A stretch of DNA of 64,000 bases from Anoxynatronum sibiricum (GCF_039414295.1 NZ_JBCITM010000011.1:1-64000), one strand, 5' to 3'. Shown: positions 1 to 8,660, numbered from the stretch's first letter. Numbers and translations: made by a program. The notes: generated by a model from the letters alone, not told the origin.

Positions 1-44
<44 letters not shown>

Positions 45-114
45 ATTCTTTCCCAAACCCAGTCTCTTTTCAGATTCTGGCTTCTTTTGGTTCTCTTCGC
101 TTCTTCCTGCTGTT

Positions 115-131
115 CAGTTTTCAAAGAACGT
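115..131 (-). promoter_or_regulatory. rrn leader boxA-like antitermination site
   Basis: Read on the minus strand this stretch contains CGTTCTTTGAAAACTGAA, which matches the boxA-type element (TGCTCTTTGAAAACT) of Bacillota rRNA leaders. It sits between the promoters and the 16S 5' end, where NusB/NusE-dependent antitermination is expected to load. The identification is by motif only. Confidence 0.7.
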
Positions 132-185
132 GTTCGTCGCATCCCTTGCCTTGCCTTATGTTGTCTTGCTCCGTGCGACTTTTAT

Positions 186-214
186 ATTTTACCATCTTTC
201 ATCTTGCCTGTCAA
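186..214 (-). promoter_or_regulatory. rrn promoter P2 (sigma-A)
   Basis: On the minus strand a perfect -35 box TTGACA (209-214) is separated by 17 bases from a -10 box TAAAAT (186-191). The sequence just upstream (about 215-250) is very A/T rich and could act as an UP element. Transcription would start near 179, giving a leader of about 135 bases before the 16S 5' end. Confidence 0.88.
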
Positions 215-291
215 TCATTTTGTGAAGATTTTGTAAAGTTTTTTCTGGTGATAATCTCTTGCATCACTCTGCAAACAAAAGGGCAACACCT

Positions 292-320
292 AATATAGCA
301 TAATTGAGAGATGGCGTCAA
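292..320 (-). promoter_or_regulatory. rrn promoter P1 (sigma-A)
   Basis: A second minus-strand promoter lies about 105 bases upstream of P2: -35 TTGACG (315-320), a 17-base spacer, and -10 TATATT (292-297). Tandem promoters with this spacing are usual for rRNA operons. It begins immediately downstream of the terminator of the preceding gene. Confidence 0.75.
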
Positions 321-331
321 TCCACTTTGCC

Positions 332-369
332 AAAAAGAAAAGGCGCCGATAGAATAACCTGCACCTTTT
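332..369 (-). terminator. Rho-independent terminator after the phosphotransacylase gene
   Basis: On the minus strand AAAAGGTGC (361-369 side) pairs with GCGCCTTTT (338-346 side), with one G-U pair, and is followed by TTTTCTTTTT. It isolates the upstream gene from the rRNA promoters next to it. Confidence 0.8.
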
Positions 370-407
370 ACCCATATGGCCCCTATGCACAAACGTTTGG
401 GCGAAGT

Positions 408-1319
408 TTATCTCATTTTAGATGCAATAACACTACCCAGTGCAATGGAATATAGTTTTGTTTCTGCAGAGTCTGCCCTTGACACCAGCACCACTGGAAC
501 TTTTGCACCCATAATAATACCTGCGGATGGTGCTTGCGCCATATAAGTCAATGTCTTTCCAATTCCATTTCCCACTTCTATCGTGGGTACCAACAGAATA
601 TCAGCATCGCCGCCAACCGGACTCTCAAAATCTTTGATTCTGCAAGCTTCCTTGGAAACAGCCAAGTCCAATGCAATCGGTCCTTCAACCACTACAGCGT
701 CTCCGAACACTCCCTGTTTCTGCATTTCTTTAAGTGCAGCTGCATCAACAGTAGCAGCCATTTTTTCAGACACTTTTTCTTTTGCTGTCACGCAAGCTAC
801 TTTGACAGGGCTTATTTCAAGCGCTTTAGCAACTTCAACAGCATTAGTAATAATCATTTGTTTCTGATCAAGAGAAGGGGTAATGTTCATTCCACCATCT
901 GTCAATAAAAGGAACTTATGATATGCAGCAGGTTCATAGATCATCACATGGCTTAACAGCCTGTCTGTGCGCAATCCAAAATCTTTATGCAGCACTTCTT
1001 TTAAAAGAATTGATGTGTCAAGCAGTCCTTTCATTAAAAAATCTGCCTTTTTATCACTGACTGCTTGTACTGCTTTTCTGGCTGATATGGAAAAATCATC
1101 ACAGGGAATAATTGATAATTGCTGAAGGTCCAACTCGATTTCAACAGCAATACGCCTGATAGCAGTCTCATTCCCAAAAAGTTGCGCTGAAATAAGATCA
1201 CTTTTTATGGCAGCTTTCACAGCCAGCAGGACATCCTTATCTTCCGCAGCAGCAACAGCGAGTGTCATTTTCTTCCCTTTGGCGGCATTCTCGATTAAGT
1301 CTTTCATATGACGAATCAT
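408..1319 (-). CDS. Phosphate butyryltransferase/acetyltransferase family protein
   Basis: A 303-residue member of the phosphate acetyl/butyryltransferase (PTA/PTB) family, which exchanges the acyl group of acyl-CoA for phosphate in the cytoplasm. The length matches Ptb (about 300) rather than long Pta forms. Family landmarks are the LMKGLLDTSILLKEVL region (about 95-110) and the glycine-rich C-terminal block with PVVLVSRADSAETK (about 275-290). No butyrate kinase gene sits next to it, so the acyl group is uncertain (butyryl, acetyl or branched chain). The start is supported by GAGGTG five bases upstream. An extended -10 promoter lies at about 1355 and a terminator at 332-369, so it seems monocistronic. 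Confidence 0.85.
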   Translation of the reverse strand: MIRHMKDLIENAAKGKKMTLAVAAAEDKDVLLAVKAAIKSDLISAQLFGNETAIRRIAVEIELDLQQLSIIPCDDFSISARKAVQAVSDKKADFLMKGLLDTSILLKEVLHKDFGLRTDRLLSHVMIYEPAAYHKFLLLTDGGMNITPSLDQKQMIITNAVEVAKALEISPVKVACVTAKEKVSEKMAATVDAAALKEMQKQGVFGDAVVVEGPIALDLAVSKEACRIKDFESPVGGDADILLVPTIEVGNGIGKTLTYMAQAPSAGIIMGAKVPVVLVSRADSAETKLYSIALGSVIASKMR

Positions 1320-1354
1320 TCTTTCACCTCAATTGTTTAGTTGTTTCCACTATA

Positions 1355-1363
1355 ATTATACCA
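1355..1363 (-). promoter_or_regulatory. Extended -10 promoter of the phosphotransacylase gene
   Basis: On the minus strand TGGTATAAT gives a perfect -10 hexamer with the TGn extension, about 35 bases upstream of the start codon. No good -35 box is visible, which is acceptable for an extended -10 promoter. Confidence 0.5.
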
Positions 1364-1425
1364 TAGCCCACACCTTGTGTCTTCGTTATTAATGTCTTTA
1401 ACCAGCAAAGTAAAAATCTAAATGA

Positions 1426-2544
1426 TCAAGGAAGAAGCAGCTCTGCTTTGGCCAAAAGATGAGGGTCGGCGCCATTACTCCGTGCTTTTTCAATCCAATC
1501 GCGTGCTTCTGAGTAGCGCCCAGACTCCGTGGTCAAAACAGCCATGCGGCACATAAGATCTGGTTGATTGGGATGCTGCAACAGTGTTTCTTCCATCCAA
1601 AGTATTGCTTTTTCTAACTCGCCTTTGGCATAAAAAATCTCCGAAAGTTCAATAGCAGTTTGTTGATGGAAGCCTCGGATATTGATCACTTTGCCATAAT
1701 ACTTGATTGCATCGTCCAGCGCTCCTAGCTGATGATACCCAAGCGCTATGAAGAAAAACAGGTTCCACCAGTCATCTTTTGTTTTCTCTAATGTTCTCAA
1801 TAATTTAATCCCTTCATGTGAATGTCCCTGCAATACTAATTTGTACCCCTTCTCGTATGTAACTAAAGAAGTTATCTGACTCAACTTCTGGTTGATGTGC
1901 TTCTTCTGCTTTGGGATCGTCGTCAACGACAGCGCCGTTTCCCAAGATTCTTGTGCTTTCACATAGGATTTTTGCCAACAATAAAAAGTTCCGAGGTAAT
2001 AATGCAATACCATTTCATGTTGACACACTTCAGAACATTCTTCCAATAGTTGATAAGCTTCATACATAAGAGCCTTTTCGAGAGGGGGTTCAAGTTCTTG
2101 GTCAGAGCTGGCAATGCGTACATAACACCCACCTAGCATCATCGCTGCTTTAATATCAATGTTTTCACACTTCAAATAACCCCTCAGTATAACGGCTGCC
2201 TCATTAAGCTTTTTCTGTTTTTCAAATTGTTTTACAGACTCAAAGACTACTGTTTTTAAATCTTCCTGGAATCCTTTTAGAAACCTCCGATAAGTCTCCA
2301 TATATCGAAAGGATGGATCGGCTCCCAACAGCAGAAGCATGCCTCTAAGGATCGTCGGAATGCTGATGATTTGATTTTCATCATTCATTTGAATGCGTAT
2401 CGCCAGCTCATCTGTCAATAGCGGGACGTAGAGTCCTTCTGGTGGAACTTCAAATTGTTCGTTTCCCATCACCAACCCAGGTCTTAATTGTATAAAAGTT
2501 AACTGTTCAGTTGTTTTGAGAGCCCAATCATCAATAATTCCCAT
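1426..2544 (-). CDS. Tetratricopeptide-repeat protein of unknown role
   Basis: A 372-residue soluble protein. Residues 1 to about 85 form an N-terminal part I do not recognise. From about 100 the sequence is a run of helix-turn-helix units with TPR spacing; good examples are around 245-340 (AIKYYGKVI, AILWMEETLLQHPNQPDLM, EARDWIEKARSNGAD). No signal peptide or membrane segment is visible. TPR arrays bind other proteins; the partner cannot be guessed here. GGGAGG lies five bases before the ATG. The neighbours (phosphotransacylase, acetyltransferase) give no functional hint. Confidence 0.8.
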   Translation of the reverse strand: MGIIDDWALKTTEQLTFIQLRPGLVMGNEQFEVPPEGLYVPLLTDELAIRIQMNDENQIISIPTILRGMLLLLGADPSFRYMETYRRFLKGFQEDLKTVVFESVKQFEKQKKLNEAAVILRGYLKCENIDIKAAMMLGGCYVRIASSDQELEPPLEKALMYEAYQLLEECSEVCQHEMVLHYYLGTFYCWQKSYVKAQESWETALSLTTIPKQKKHINQKLSQITSLVTYEKGYKLVLQGHSHEGIKLLRTLEKTKDDWWNLFFFIALGYHQLGALDDAIKYYGKVINIRGFHQQTAIELSEIFYAKGELEKAILWMEETLLQHPNQPDLMCRMAVLTTESGRYSEARDWIEKARSNGADPHLLAKAELLLP

Positions 2545-2640
2545 TTCATCCTCCCTGCTTTTCTTGCTTTTGATTCTTTAATCTATTGCTGTTTCCAGGT
2601 GTTCAGTTTCACATCAACTGCTTGCCAAATTGCAGCCACG

Positions 2641-3126
2641 CTATAGTTCTTTAAAAAGAATAATATCATCAATGTAGGTGTTGCGCTGATGATGATAATG
2701 ATGCTTAACAACAGATCCGGATATACTGAATCCAGCTGCCATTAATGTGTTGAGAGATGCTTTGTTATCACTGAAAATCAATGCTCTTGCTATCTTCACT
2801 CCCGCGGTTTTCAGATCAGAGAGACCAAATAAAACAAGTGATTTTGCAATACCCTGCTGACGATAGTCCGACGAAACAGCTATCGTCACATGACATGCAT
2901 GCTGTTGTTCACACATCCCTCTTGTCGCGCGCAATGCACCAATGACTTGCTGATTCGTGCGAGCGACATAGAAGTAATTCCCTTCTGTGTTCATCCACGT
3001 AATGACATCTTCAGTATTTCTTGCATCAGTGAAGGAAACTTCTTGTTGTTCTTGTTTTAATTGCTGAAAAAGGTTAAACATATCAGGCGCATCCTGAAGC
3101 GAGGACATATGATACTGGATTTTCAA
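2641..3126 (-). CDS. GNAT-family N-acetyltransferase
   Basis: A protein of about 161 residues with the GNAT fold that transfers acetyl from acetyl-CoA to an unknown amine. The acetyl-CoA binding loop is seen as SSDYRQQGIAKSL (Q/R-x-x-G-x-A pattern), followed by the C-terminal beta strand with NTLMAAGFSISG. I chose a TTG start at 3124-3126: GGAGGG lies six bases upstream and the TTG overlaps the TGA stop of the upstream radical SAM gene as TTGA, which implies translational coupling. A longer reading from 3153 has no ribosome site. The substrate is not predictable. Confidence 0.8.
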   Translation of the reverse strand: MKIQYHMSSLQDAPDMFNLFQQLKQEQQEVSFTDARNTEDVITWMNTEGNYFYVARTNQQVIGALRATRGMCEQQHACHVTIAVSSDYRQQGIAKSLVLFGLSDLKTAGVKIARALIFSDNKASLNTLMAAGFSISGSVVKHHYHHQRNTYIDDIILFKEL

Positions 3127-4934
3127 ATCATTCCCTCCTCCCAGACTCCACAAAGTTCCAGTTCTTCTTCCACGTTAACAACTGGTATGTGTTGGTTTCT
3201 GGATGTTCTATTGCGTGGATATATTATTAACCAGTCTTTTCTTGTTTCCACCATCGCAGAATAATCATAGGCAGCAACTTTAAGATGGCCATTTTCTATT
3301 TTAAGTTGTGCAGGCAAACTGAACATTTTAACAAAAGGTAAGTATTTTTTTGATGGCATCTGTTTCATATCTGGAAAATACTTCTCACGAAAACGAACAT
3401 GATGAAGAAGTTCATGTATTAGTTCCTTGTTAATTGGCGCCATCGTTTCATGTATTTCATCAGGTAGTTTCCCGCGATACCCCGCAAGCGCACAGTCGTA
3501 AAGAAGTGCGTGATCAACAAACATGTGATCATCAACAATGGTTTGGTGCAAATACCGACGTAGTATATCAAACTGTTCAGCCTGACCAATTTGGCGCTGC
3601 CATCCACCCGCTTTTTTCCATAATAATGCCAGCTCGCTGAAATAAGCAAATGGTGATTTCTTCGAAAGATCCAGCGTTAGCCGTATTGTTTCGCGGTAAT
3701 GTCCATGATTCCAATAGCGTTCCAATACTTCTTCCACCTGTTTGAGTTGAATGATTTCACTGTAATTGATGGCGTGAGATTCAAGAACCTCATAGGGCGG
3801 ATGATCTTGATACACATAGCCATAATCCAACATCTTATTCCGCAGGCCAGATCCTTTAAGAAGTTTGAGGAAGCCCAGTTGCAACATATCAGCCTGCAGG
3901 TGAAACACCTGGTCAAAAGACGTGCGAAACTGAAATATATCTTCGTAAGGTAGTCCTGCTATTAAATCAACGTGTATATGAATGTTATTTGATCGGATGA
4001 GCCGCTGAATCACACTGAACTCTCGTTCTTGTTCCTGTGATCTTCCGATTGCTTTGAGGCTTTGCTTGCAGGTGGTTTGAATACCAATTTCAAATTGAAA
4101 CAAGCCCGGTGGAACAGTTTCAAGAAACACCAACATCTCTTCGGTCAATAATCTCGAACTGATTTCAAAATGAAAATTCGTAACGCCATTATCATGTTCT
4201 TTTAAAAACTGCCATAATTTCATTGTTCTGTTATGATCCGCATTAAAAGTGCGATCAACCAGCTTCACCTGCTTCACTTGTGCATCGAGGAAAATTTCAA
4301 GTTCCTTAAAGACTTTCTCCAAAGGAAAAAAAATAACCCCTGAATCATTTCCCGACAGGCAAAATTGACATGAAAACGGGCAACCGCGTGATGTTTCGTA
4401 ATAATAGATTTTATCATGCTCCATGTTTGGTTCATACTCGTAGGCTGATAGTTCCAGTAATGCAGAGGTCAAGCACTGTTCATCAGGATTTGAATATATT
4501 TGGCCACGTATTCGATAGTTAATTCCCGGAATGTTTGTATAGTCTTTATCATTCGCCAACGCATCTACCAGTTCAAAAATCTCTTCAACACCTTCTCCTG
4601 TAATAATAAAGTCAATTGCATCGCAGGATTTCATGATTTGCTGCGCATCATATGTAACCTCAGGTCCTCCCAGAATGATCTGCATTTCTGGTTTAATCTT
4701 CTTTAAAGAGTTCACTATCTTAATGATAATTTCGATGTTCCAGATATAACAAGAAAAAGCAACAACATCCGCTTCTGACAGATATAGCTCCCGAAGAATT
4801 TCCTGATAATCATGATTGATTGTATACTCAACAACAGACACTTCAAAAGCATTTTTTAATCGAGTATTGAGGTATCGAACTGCCAGATTTGTATGAACAT
4901 ATCGAGCATTTATGGCTGTCAAAATAATATTCAA
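3123..4934 (-). CDS. B12-binding-domain radical SAM protein (DUF4080 type)
   Basis: A 603-residue protein with an N-terminal cobalamin-binding Rossmann domain (about 1-130, with AFSCYIWN and ILGGPEVTYD) and a radical SAM domain from about 165. The 4Fe-4S ligands are in the CxxxCxxC motif SRGCPFSCQFCLSG (about 187). The C-terminal part (about 400-603) resembles the DUF4080 extension found in this subgroup. Such enzymes run cobalamin-assisted radical chemistry, often methylations; the substrate is unknown. The start is TTG with GGGAGG ten bases upstream. It is co-transcribed with the downstream acetyltransferase, whose start overlaps its stop. Confidence 0.88.
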   Translation of the reverse strand: MNIILTAINARYVHTNLAVRYLNTRLKNAFEVSVVEYTINHDYQEILRELYLSEADVVAFSCYIWNIEIIIKIVNSLKKIKPEMQIILGGPEVTYDAQQIMKSCDAIDFIITGEGVEEIFELVDALANDKDYTNIPGINYRIRGQIYSNPDEQCLTSALLELSAYEYEPNMEHDKIYYYETSRGCPFSCQFCLSGNDSGVIFFPLEKVFKELEIFLDAQVKQVKLVDRTFNADHNRTMKLWQFLKEHDNGVTNFHFEISSRLLTEEMLVFLETVPPGLFQFEIGIQTTCKQSLKAIGRSQEQEREFSVIQRLIRSNNIHIHVDLIAGLPYEDIFQFRTSFDQVFHLQADMLQLGFLKLLKGSGLRNKMLDYGYVYQDHPPYEVLESHAINYSEIIQLKQVEEVLERYWNHGHYRETIRLTLDLSKKSPFAYFSELALLWKKAGGWQRQIGQAEQFDILRRYLHQTIVDDHMFVDHALLYDCALAGYRGKLPDEIHETMAPINKELIHELLHHVRFREKYFPDMKQMPSKKYLPFVKMFSLPAQLKIENGHLKVAAYDYSAMVETRKDWLIIYPRNRTSRNQHIPVVNVEEELELCGVWEEGMI

Positions 4935-4997
4935 CGATCAACTGCCTCCCGTAGGTACGTCCCTTATTGTTAAAGTTTTTAGTACCTGATGTCTTTT

Positions 4998-5025
4998 ATT
5001 ATAGCATGGCTAGCCTTCAAAACAA
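4998..5025 (-). promoter_or_regulatory. Promoter of the radical SAM/acetyltransferase pair
   Basis: On the minus strand TTGTTT (5020-5025), a 16-base spacer and TATAAT (4998-5003) with a TGC extension just before the -10. It fires away from the plus-strand promoter at 5113-5141 in the same 240-base divergent gap. Confidence 0.6.
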
Positions 5026-5112
5026 ATATCATCAATTATAAGAGCTTAAGCAGACTCATCATCAGCCAAGTGCACGTCTGAATTAAATCAGGAATTATTT
5101 TATGTAAACCTA

Positions 5113-5141
5113 TTGCGATTTCATCCCACATTGTTTATAAT
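5113..5141 (+). promoter_or_regulatory. Promoter of the phospholipase C-like gene
   Basis: TTGCGA (5113-5118), a 17-base spacer and TATAAT (5136-5141), ending 37 bases before the start codon. Confidence 0.7.
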
Positions 5142-5178
5142 GGAAAGCAATTGATTACTCAGGAAAGGTGGCCGTTAT

Positions 5179-5772
5179 TTGTTTCCCCAAACTCATGCAA
5201 TCATAGCCAGTCTCATCTATGACGATGTTTTTAGGCACCATCGCATAAAGCTGAACAAAACCCAATTAATTTATGGAAGTATCAAACCTGATTTATATTC
5301 AGGTTTGCCTAAACTTAAACACTTTAAACCACAGTCTTTTTCAACTATCTGCCAAGAAATTACTGTGCTGTCGCAGAAGCATACTCCCGACAACAAGGCA
5401 GCCATTGCAGCCTTGTCACAAAAGATCGGTATCGTGACACATTACATTGCTGATTACTTCTGCGTTCCTCACAATGACCGAAAAACTTATCAACACCATT
5501 TCATTAATCACTGTCAATACGAAGCCAAACTTCACCAAATGTTTAAGCACACAATTCACACTCCCAATAATATTCGAAATAACCAGTGGATTGATTTTTC
5601 ACAATTTGATCAAGTCACGGGCTATCTAGATGATCTTCATAGTGTTTATCAATCAAGAAGCGAGAGTTACTTGAATGATTTGAACAGTTCTGTTCATGCT
5701 TCTCGCTCTGTTGGACTTATGGTTGTGCAACAGTCCATGTGCCACACCGAAGCTCTTCATGCAACCGCATAA
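5179..5772 (+). CDS. Zinc-dependent phospholipase C family protein
   Basis: A 197-residue protein related to zinc-dependent phospholipase C / S1-P1 nuclease-like proteins. Putative zinc ligands are the His near the N-terminus (FPQTHAIIA), an Asp in SIKPDLYSG (about 35) and the cluster GIVTHYIADYFCVPHN (about 85-100). It is shorter than secreted clostridial alpha-toxin (about 370-400) and has no signal peptide or C-terminal C2 domain, so it is probably cytoplasmic and not a toxin. The start is TTG with AGGAAAGGTGG upstream. It has its own promoter and terminator. The enzymatic activity is inferred from the fold only. Confidence 0.75.
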   Translation: MFPQTHAIIASLIYDDVFRHHRIKLNKTQLIYGSIKPDLYSGLPKLKHFKPQSFSTICQEITVLSQKHTPDNKAAIAALSQKIGIVTHYIADYFCVPHNDRKTYQHHFINHCQYEAKLHQMFKHTIHTPNNIRNNQWIDFSQFDQVTGYLDDLHSVYQSRSESYLNDLNSSVHASRSVGLMVVQQSMCHTEALHATA

Positions 5773-5788
5773 TGTTATCAACATATGT

Positions 5789-5814
5789 AAGCGGGTATCA
5801 TGTGCCCGCTTTTA
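5789..5814 (+). terminator. Terminator of the phospholipase C-like gene
   Basis: AAGCGGG (5789-5795) pairs with CCCGCTT (5805-5811) around a 9-base loop, followed by a short T run (TTTTATT). Confidence 0.75.
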
Positions 5815-5866
5815 TTGTGCACACACACTATCATTATTCCGCCTTGCTGATTGATTTGATTTAGGG

Positions 5867-5895
5867 TTGCATCTGCAAACTGGTTGGGATAAAAT
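5867..5895 (+). promoter_or_regulatory. Promoter of the 64-residue protein gene
   Basis: TTGCAT (5867-5872), a 17-base spacer and TAAAAT (5890-5895), a good sigma-A match placed 37 bases before the chosen start codon. Confidence 0.7.
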
Positions 5896-5931
5896 AGTTT
5901 CAGTAAAACCTTGAAGAAAGCGAGGCTTCCC

Positions 5932-6126
5932 ATGGAAAATTTTAACCATATTTCTATCGAAAACATTTCCAAGAAAGACTTTTTAATGATTCTGCAGGCC
6001 CTGGAATATACCGGTGAACACATGCATATTCAGGCCTTTATTGATTTAAAGGACGATTTAATCCAACAGTTAACAGCATTGTCGGATGTCACGGAGGCAG
6101 AGTTAATGTCATTAATGCAAAGCTAG
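5932..6126 (+). CDS. Small protein of unknown function (64 residues)
   Basis: I do not recognise this protein. It is acidic and likely helical, with no cysteines, signal peptide or membrane segment; the N-terminus reads MENFNHISIENISKKDF and the C-terminus is rich in Leu and acidic residues (VTEAELMSLMQS). The ATG at 5932 is preferred to an upstream TTG (5911) because GAGG lies six bases before it. The gene has its own promoter (5867-5895) and is closed by a strong hairpin terminator, so it appears to be a real, independently expressed unit. Confidence 0.7.
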   Translation: MENFNHISIENISKKDFLMILQALEYTGEHMHIQAFIDLKDDLIQQLTALSDVTEAELMSLMQS

Positions 6127-6142
6127 TCCCGGAACAATGCAC

Positions 6143-6188
6143 AAAACCGGAACCATCGGATTATTTCCGATAATGGTTCCGGTTTTTT
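6143..6188. terminator. Bidirectional terminator between the 64-residue gene and argS
   Basis: AAAACCGGAACCAT on the left pairs with ATGGTTCCGGTTTT on the right, with a further CGGA/TCCG stem inside. A run of T follows on the plus strand and TTTTG on the minus strand, so it can stop transcription of both converging genes. Confidence 0.88.
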
Positions 6189-6206
6189 AGGTTATTATTG
6201 TCGCTT

Positions 6207-7916
6207 CTACATTTTTTCTGGAGCCTGGATACCAAGAAGGGATAGCCCCGTGCTCAGCGTTTCTTTGACCGCTGCTACCAGTGCCAACCTGGCATTTCGC
6301 TGTTTCGGCTCTGCATTCAATACCGGATGATCATGATAGAATCGATTGAATGCTTGTGCCAAATCAATGATATGGCGCGTCAAAATGGAAGGTTCATTTT
6401 TGTTTTTAGCATCAACAATGCTGTCGCCGAATTGTTCGATCTGCCGAATCACCTCATAGCTGATGTCGTCGGTTAAAAATTGCCCATCCAGATGATTGGA
6501 TTGGCCGATGGCGGCTTCAGAAGCTTTTCTCAGAACACTGCAAGCACGTGCATGTGTGTATTGTACATAAGGACCAGTTTCACCTTCAAAACTAAATGCG
6601 GTTTCCCATGAGAAAGAAATATCTTTGATGCGATTATTACTTAGGTCATTGAAAACGACGGCTCCAACACCCACAGCTACAGCCGTTTCCAATTTATTCT
6701 CCAGGTTTGGGTTTTTCTCTTCGATAATTTCCTTAACGCGATCAATCGCACCATTAAGCACTTCATCCAACAAAACAACGGTTCCTTTCCGCGTTTGGAT
6801 TCTTCTTCCTTCATGGGTTACACGGCCAAAAGGCAAGTGTAACAGATCCAAATGCCATTCGAATCCCATCAGCTCTATTACTTTGAACCACTGGGCAAAA
6901 TGTAGTTTTTGTGAGTAGTCAGTGAGATACAGACATTTAAAGAAATCATATGTGTTTTTTCGATAAATGGCAGCTGTAATATCGCGGGTTGCGTAAAGAG
7001 TGCTGCCATCACTTTTTTGAACCAGACACGGCGGCATTCCATAGGCTTCAAGATCAATCATTGTGGCACCCTGACTTTCTGTCAGGAGATTTTTATCGGC
7101 CAAATCACGAAGAACCGGTTCCATTTTGTCATTGTAAAAGCTTTCACCGGTATAGTAATCAAACTTCACGCCTAATAAGGCATAGATTTTTTCCAATTCT
7201 TTAATCGTCTCAGTACTGAACCACTTCCAAAGAGAAAGAGCCTCTTCGTCTCCTTTTTCCATTTTAGTGAACCATTCTCTGGCTTCATCTTCCAAGACAG
7301 GATTATCTTCTGCTTCCTCATGAAACTTCACATAAAGATCCAGTAGCGACTGTATTGGTTCTTTTTCAATGGCTTTGGCATCTCCCCAGTTTCGATAAGC
7401 AACAATCACTTTTCCAAACTGTGTTCCCCAATCACCTAAGTGGTTAATTCCAATACATGTGTATCCCAAATGAGAGTATATCTTATAGAGTGCATTCCCA
7501 ATGACTGTCGAACGCAAATGTCCGACATGAAAAGGTTTGGCAATATTGGGAGCAGAATAGTCTATGCAAATGATCTTCCCATTTCCTTCCTTCGAGCTGC
7601 CAAAAAACTCTTTCTCAGCCAATACTTGGTCTATCATTTCTTCTGCCAGTTTTTTTCTGTTAAAGAAAAAATTAACATAAGCTCCTTCGTTCATGCATTT
7701 TTCAAAGATATCGGGATAAGTAATTTTATTGGAAAGATCTTCTGCAATGAGCTGCGGAGATTTGCGCATGGTTTTCGCAAGCCGAAAACAAGGGAATGCA
7801 TAATCACCCATATGTGCTTCGGGGGGAGTTTCAATCATAGTTGAAATGTCACGCATATCAATCTCCGGCACATGAGCAGCGATAGCCACTGCCACCATTT
7901 CTTTGTATTGATTCAT
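6207..7916 (-). CDS. argS: Arginyl-tRNA synthetase
   Basis: A 569-residue class I synthetase that charges tRNA-Arg. The N-terminal additional domain (about 1-110) is followed by the HIGH-type signature KPFHVGHLRST (about 128-138), the catalytic core, the KMSKS-equivalent RRIQTRKG (about 365), and a DALR anticodon-binding domain at the C-terminus (EQFGDSIVDA to the end). The ATG at 7914-7916 is chosen since AAGGAG lies seven bases upstream; an in-frame extension from 7952 has no ribosome site. No T-box leader is visible in the 71 bases upstream. It is probably co-transcribed with the lipoprotein gene before it. Confidence 0.96.
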   Translation of the reverse strand: MNQYKEMVAVAIAAHVPEIDMRDISTMIETPPEAHMGDYAFPCFRLAKTMRKSPQLIAEDLSNKITYPDIFEKCMNEGAYVNFFFNRKKLAEEMIDQVLAEKEFFGSSKEGNGKIICIDYSAPNIAKPFHVGHLRSTVIGNALYKIYSHLGYTCIGINHLGDWGTQFGKVIVAYRNWGDAKAIEKEPIQSLLDLYVKFHEEAEDNPVLEDEAREWFTKMEKGDEEALSLWKWFSTETIKELEKIYALLGVKFDYYTGESFYNDKMEPVLRDLADKNLLTESQGATMIDLEAYGMPPCLVQKSDGSTLYATRDITAAIYRKNTYDFFKCLYLTDYSQKLHFAQWFKVIELMGFEWHLDLLHLPFGRVTHEGRRIQTRKGTVVLLDEVLNGAIDRVKEIIEEKNPNLENKLETAVAVGVGAVVFNDLSNNRIKDISFSWETAFSFEGETGPYVQYTHARACSVLRKASEAAIGQSNHLDGQFLTDDISYEVIRQIEQFGDSIVDAKNKNEPSILTRHIIDLAQAFNRFYHDHPVLNAEPKQRNARLALVAAVKETLSTGLSLLGIQAPEKM

Positions 7917-7987
7917 TATTTTGCTCCTTCCATTCAAGTAGTCCTGCTTCAATCCAAACTGATTAATGCATGTGCTCTTATAAAGGA

Positions 7988-8605
7988 TTATTTATCTGGA
8001 TAATAGTCCGTCACAAACTCGTATACACCACGAACAGCTAAACCGTTAATTTCAGCAGGGATTTCACCTTCAATTTGCAATATCACCCTGTCAATACCCG
8101 GCAGCGTGATAAGAGAGTTCACCAACATCGCAATGGTTGCCTCCGTATCTTCAATTGATCCCGTCATATTATCAGAAAAATCACTTGAAAGATTAACTGT
8201 TGTTGATCGACCATCCTGTAGAATGGAGAGGAGTTGTGTTTCTGGAGGAATTGGATTGACCAGCTCCCCCATACCTTGTTGGTTAATCAATTGTTCAACA
8301 ACAAAGGCAGCCAGAGAACGATCCTCTAATTCCGGGGCGTCTTCACGAATACTGTATGTATCAGAAAATATATATGGTTGATCACGATGTTTTAAGTATA
8401 AAACATAGTACACCCGTTCAACCGACTCTGCTTCCAGCGAATCCGTCTCTGCTTCTTCTGATACGTCATTCTCAACTGTCTGGGGAGGCCCCACAGGAGA
8501 TTCCTCAGGTATTGACCGGCGACATGCTGTCGAAAAAACCAATGCCAATCCCAGTAAAATTAGAAATCCACTCTTTTTCAACATGTTATTTTGGGAGAAA
8601 AACAA
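7988..8605 (-). CDS. GerMN-domain lipoprotein
   Basis: A 205-residue secreted lipoprotein. A short basic N-terminus and hydrophobic stretch lead to a lipobox FSTAC with the lipidated Cys at about 28, then an acidic Ser/Glu-rich linker (30-65). The GerMN domain (about 85-185) includes TQLLSILQDGRSTTVNLSSD, as in spore germination protein GerM and related sporulation lipoproteins that bind peptidoglycan. The TTG at 8603-8605 is chosen because GAGGTG lies five bases upstream; the ATG at 8584 lacks a ribosome site. A sporulation or cell-envelope role is inferred from the domain. Confidence 0.82.
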   Translation of the reverse strand: MFFSQNNMLKKSGFLILLGLALVFSTACRRSIPEESPVGPPQTVENDVSEEAETDSLEAESVERVYYVLYLKHRDQPYIFSDTYSIREDAPELEDRSLAAFVVEQLINQQGMGELVNPIPPETQLLSILQDGRSTTVNLSSDFSDNMTGSIEDTEATIAMLVNSLITLPGIDRVILQIEGEIPAEINGLAVRGVYEFVTDYYPDK

Positions 8606-8660
8606 ACAATCACCTCACAAAGTCGTTATTTGACAAATCAACAGCAAATACTTTTGAAGA

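Noticed and set aside
5179..5772. Secreted phospholipase C toxin
   Set aside because: No signal peptide or C-terminal membrane-binding domain is present and the protein is half the toxin's length; it is treated as a family relative only.
7917..7987. T-box leader for argS
   Set aside because: The gap is only 71 bases and shows neither a specifier stem-loop nor the conserved T-box sequence.
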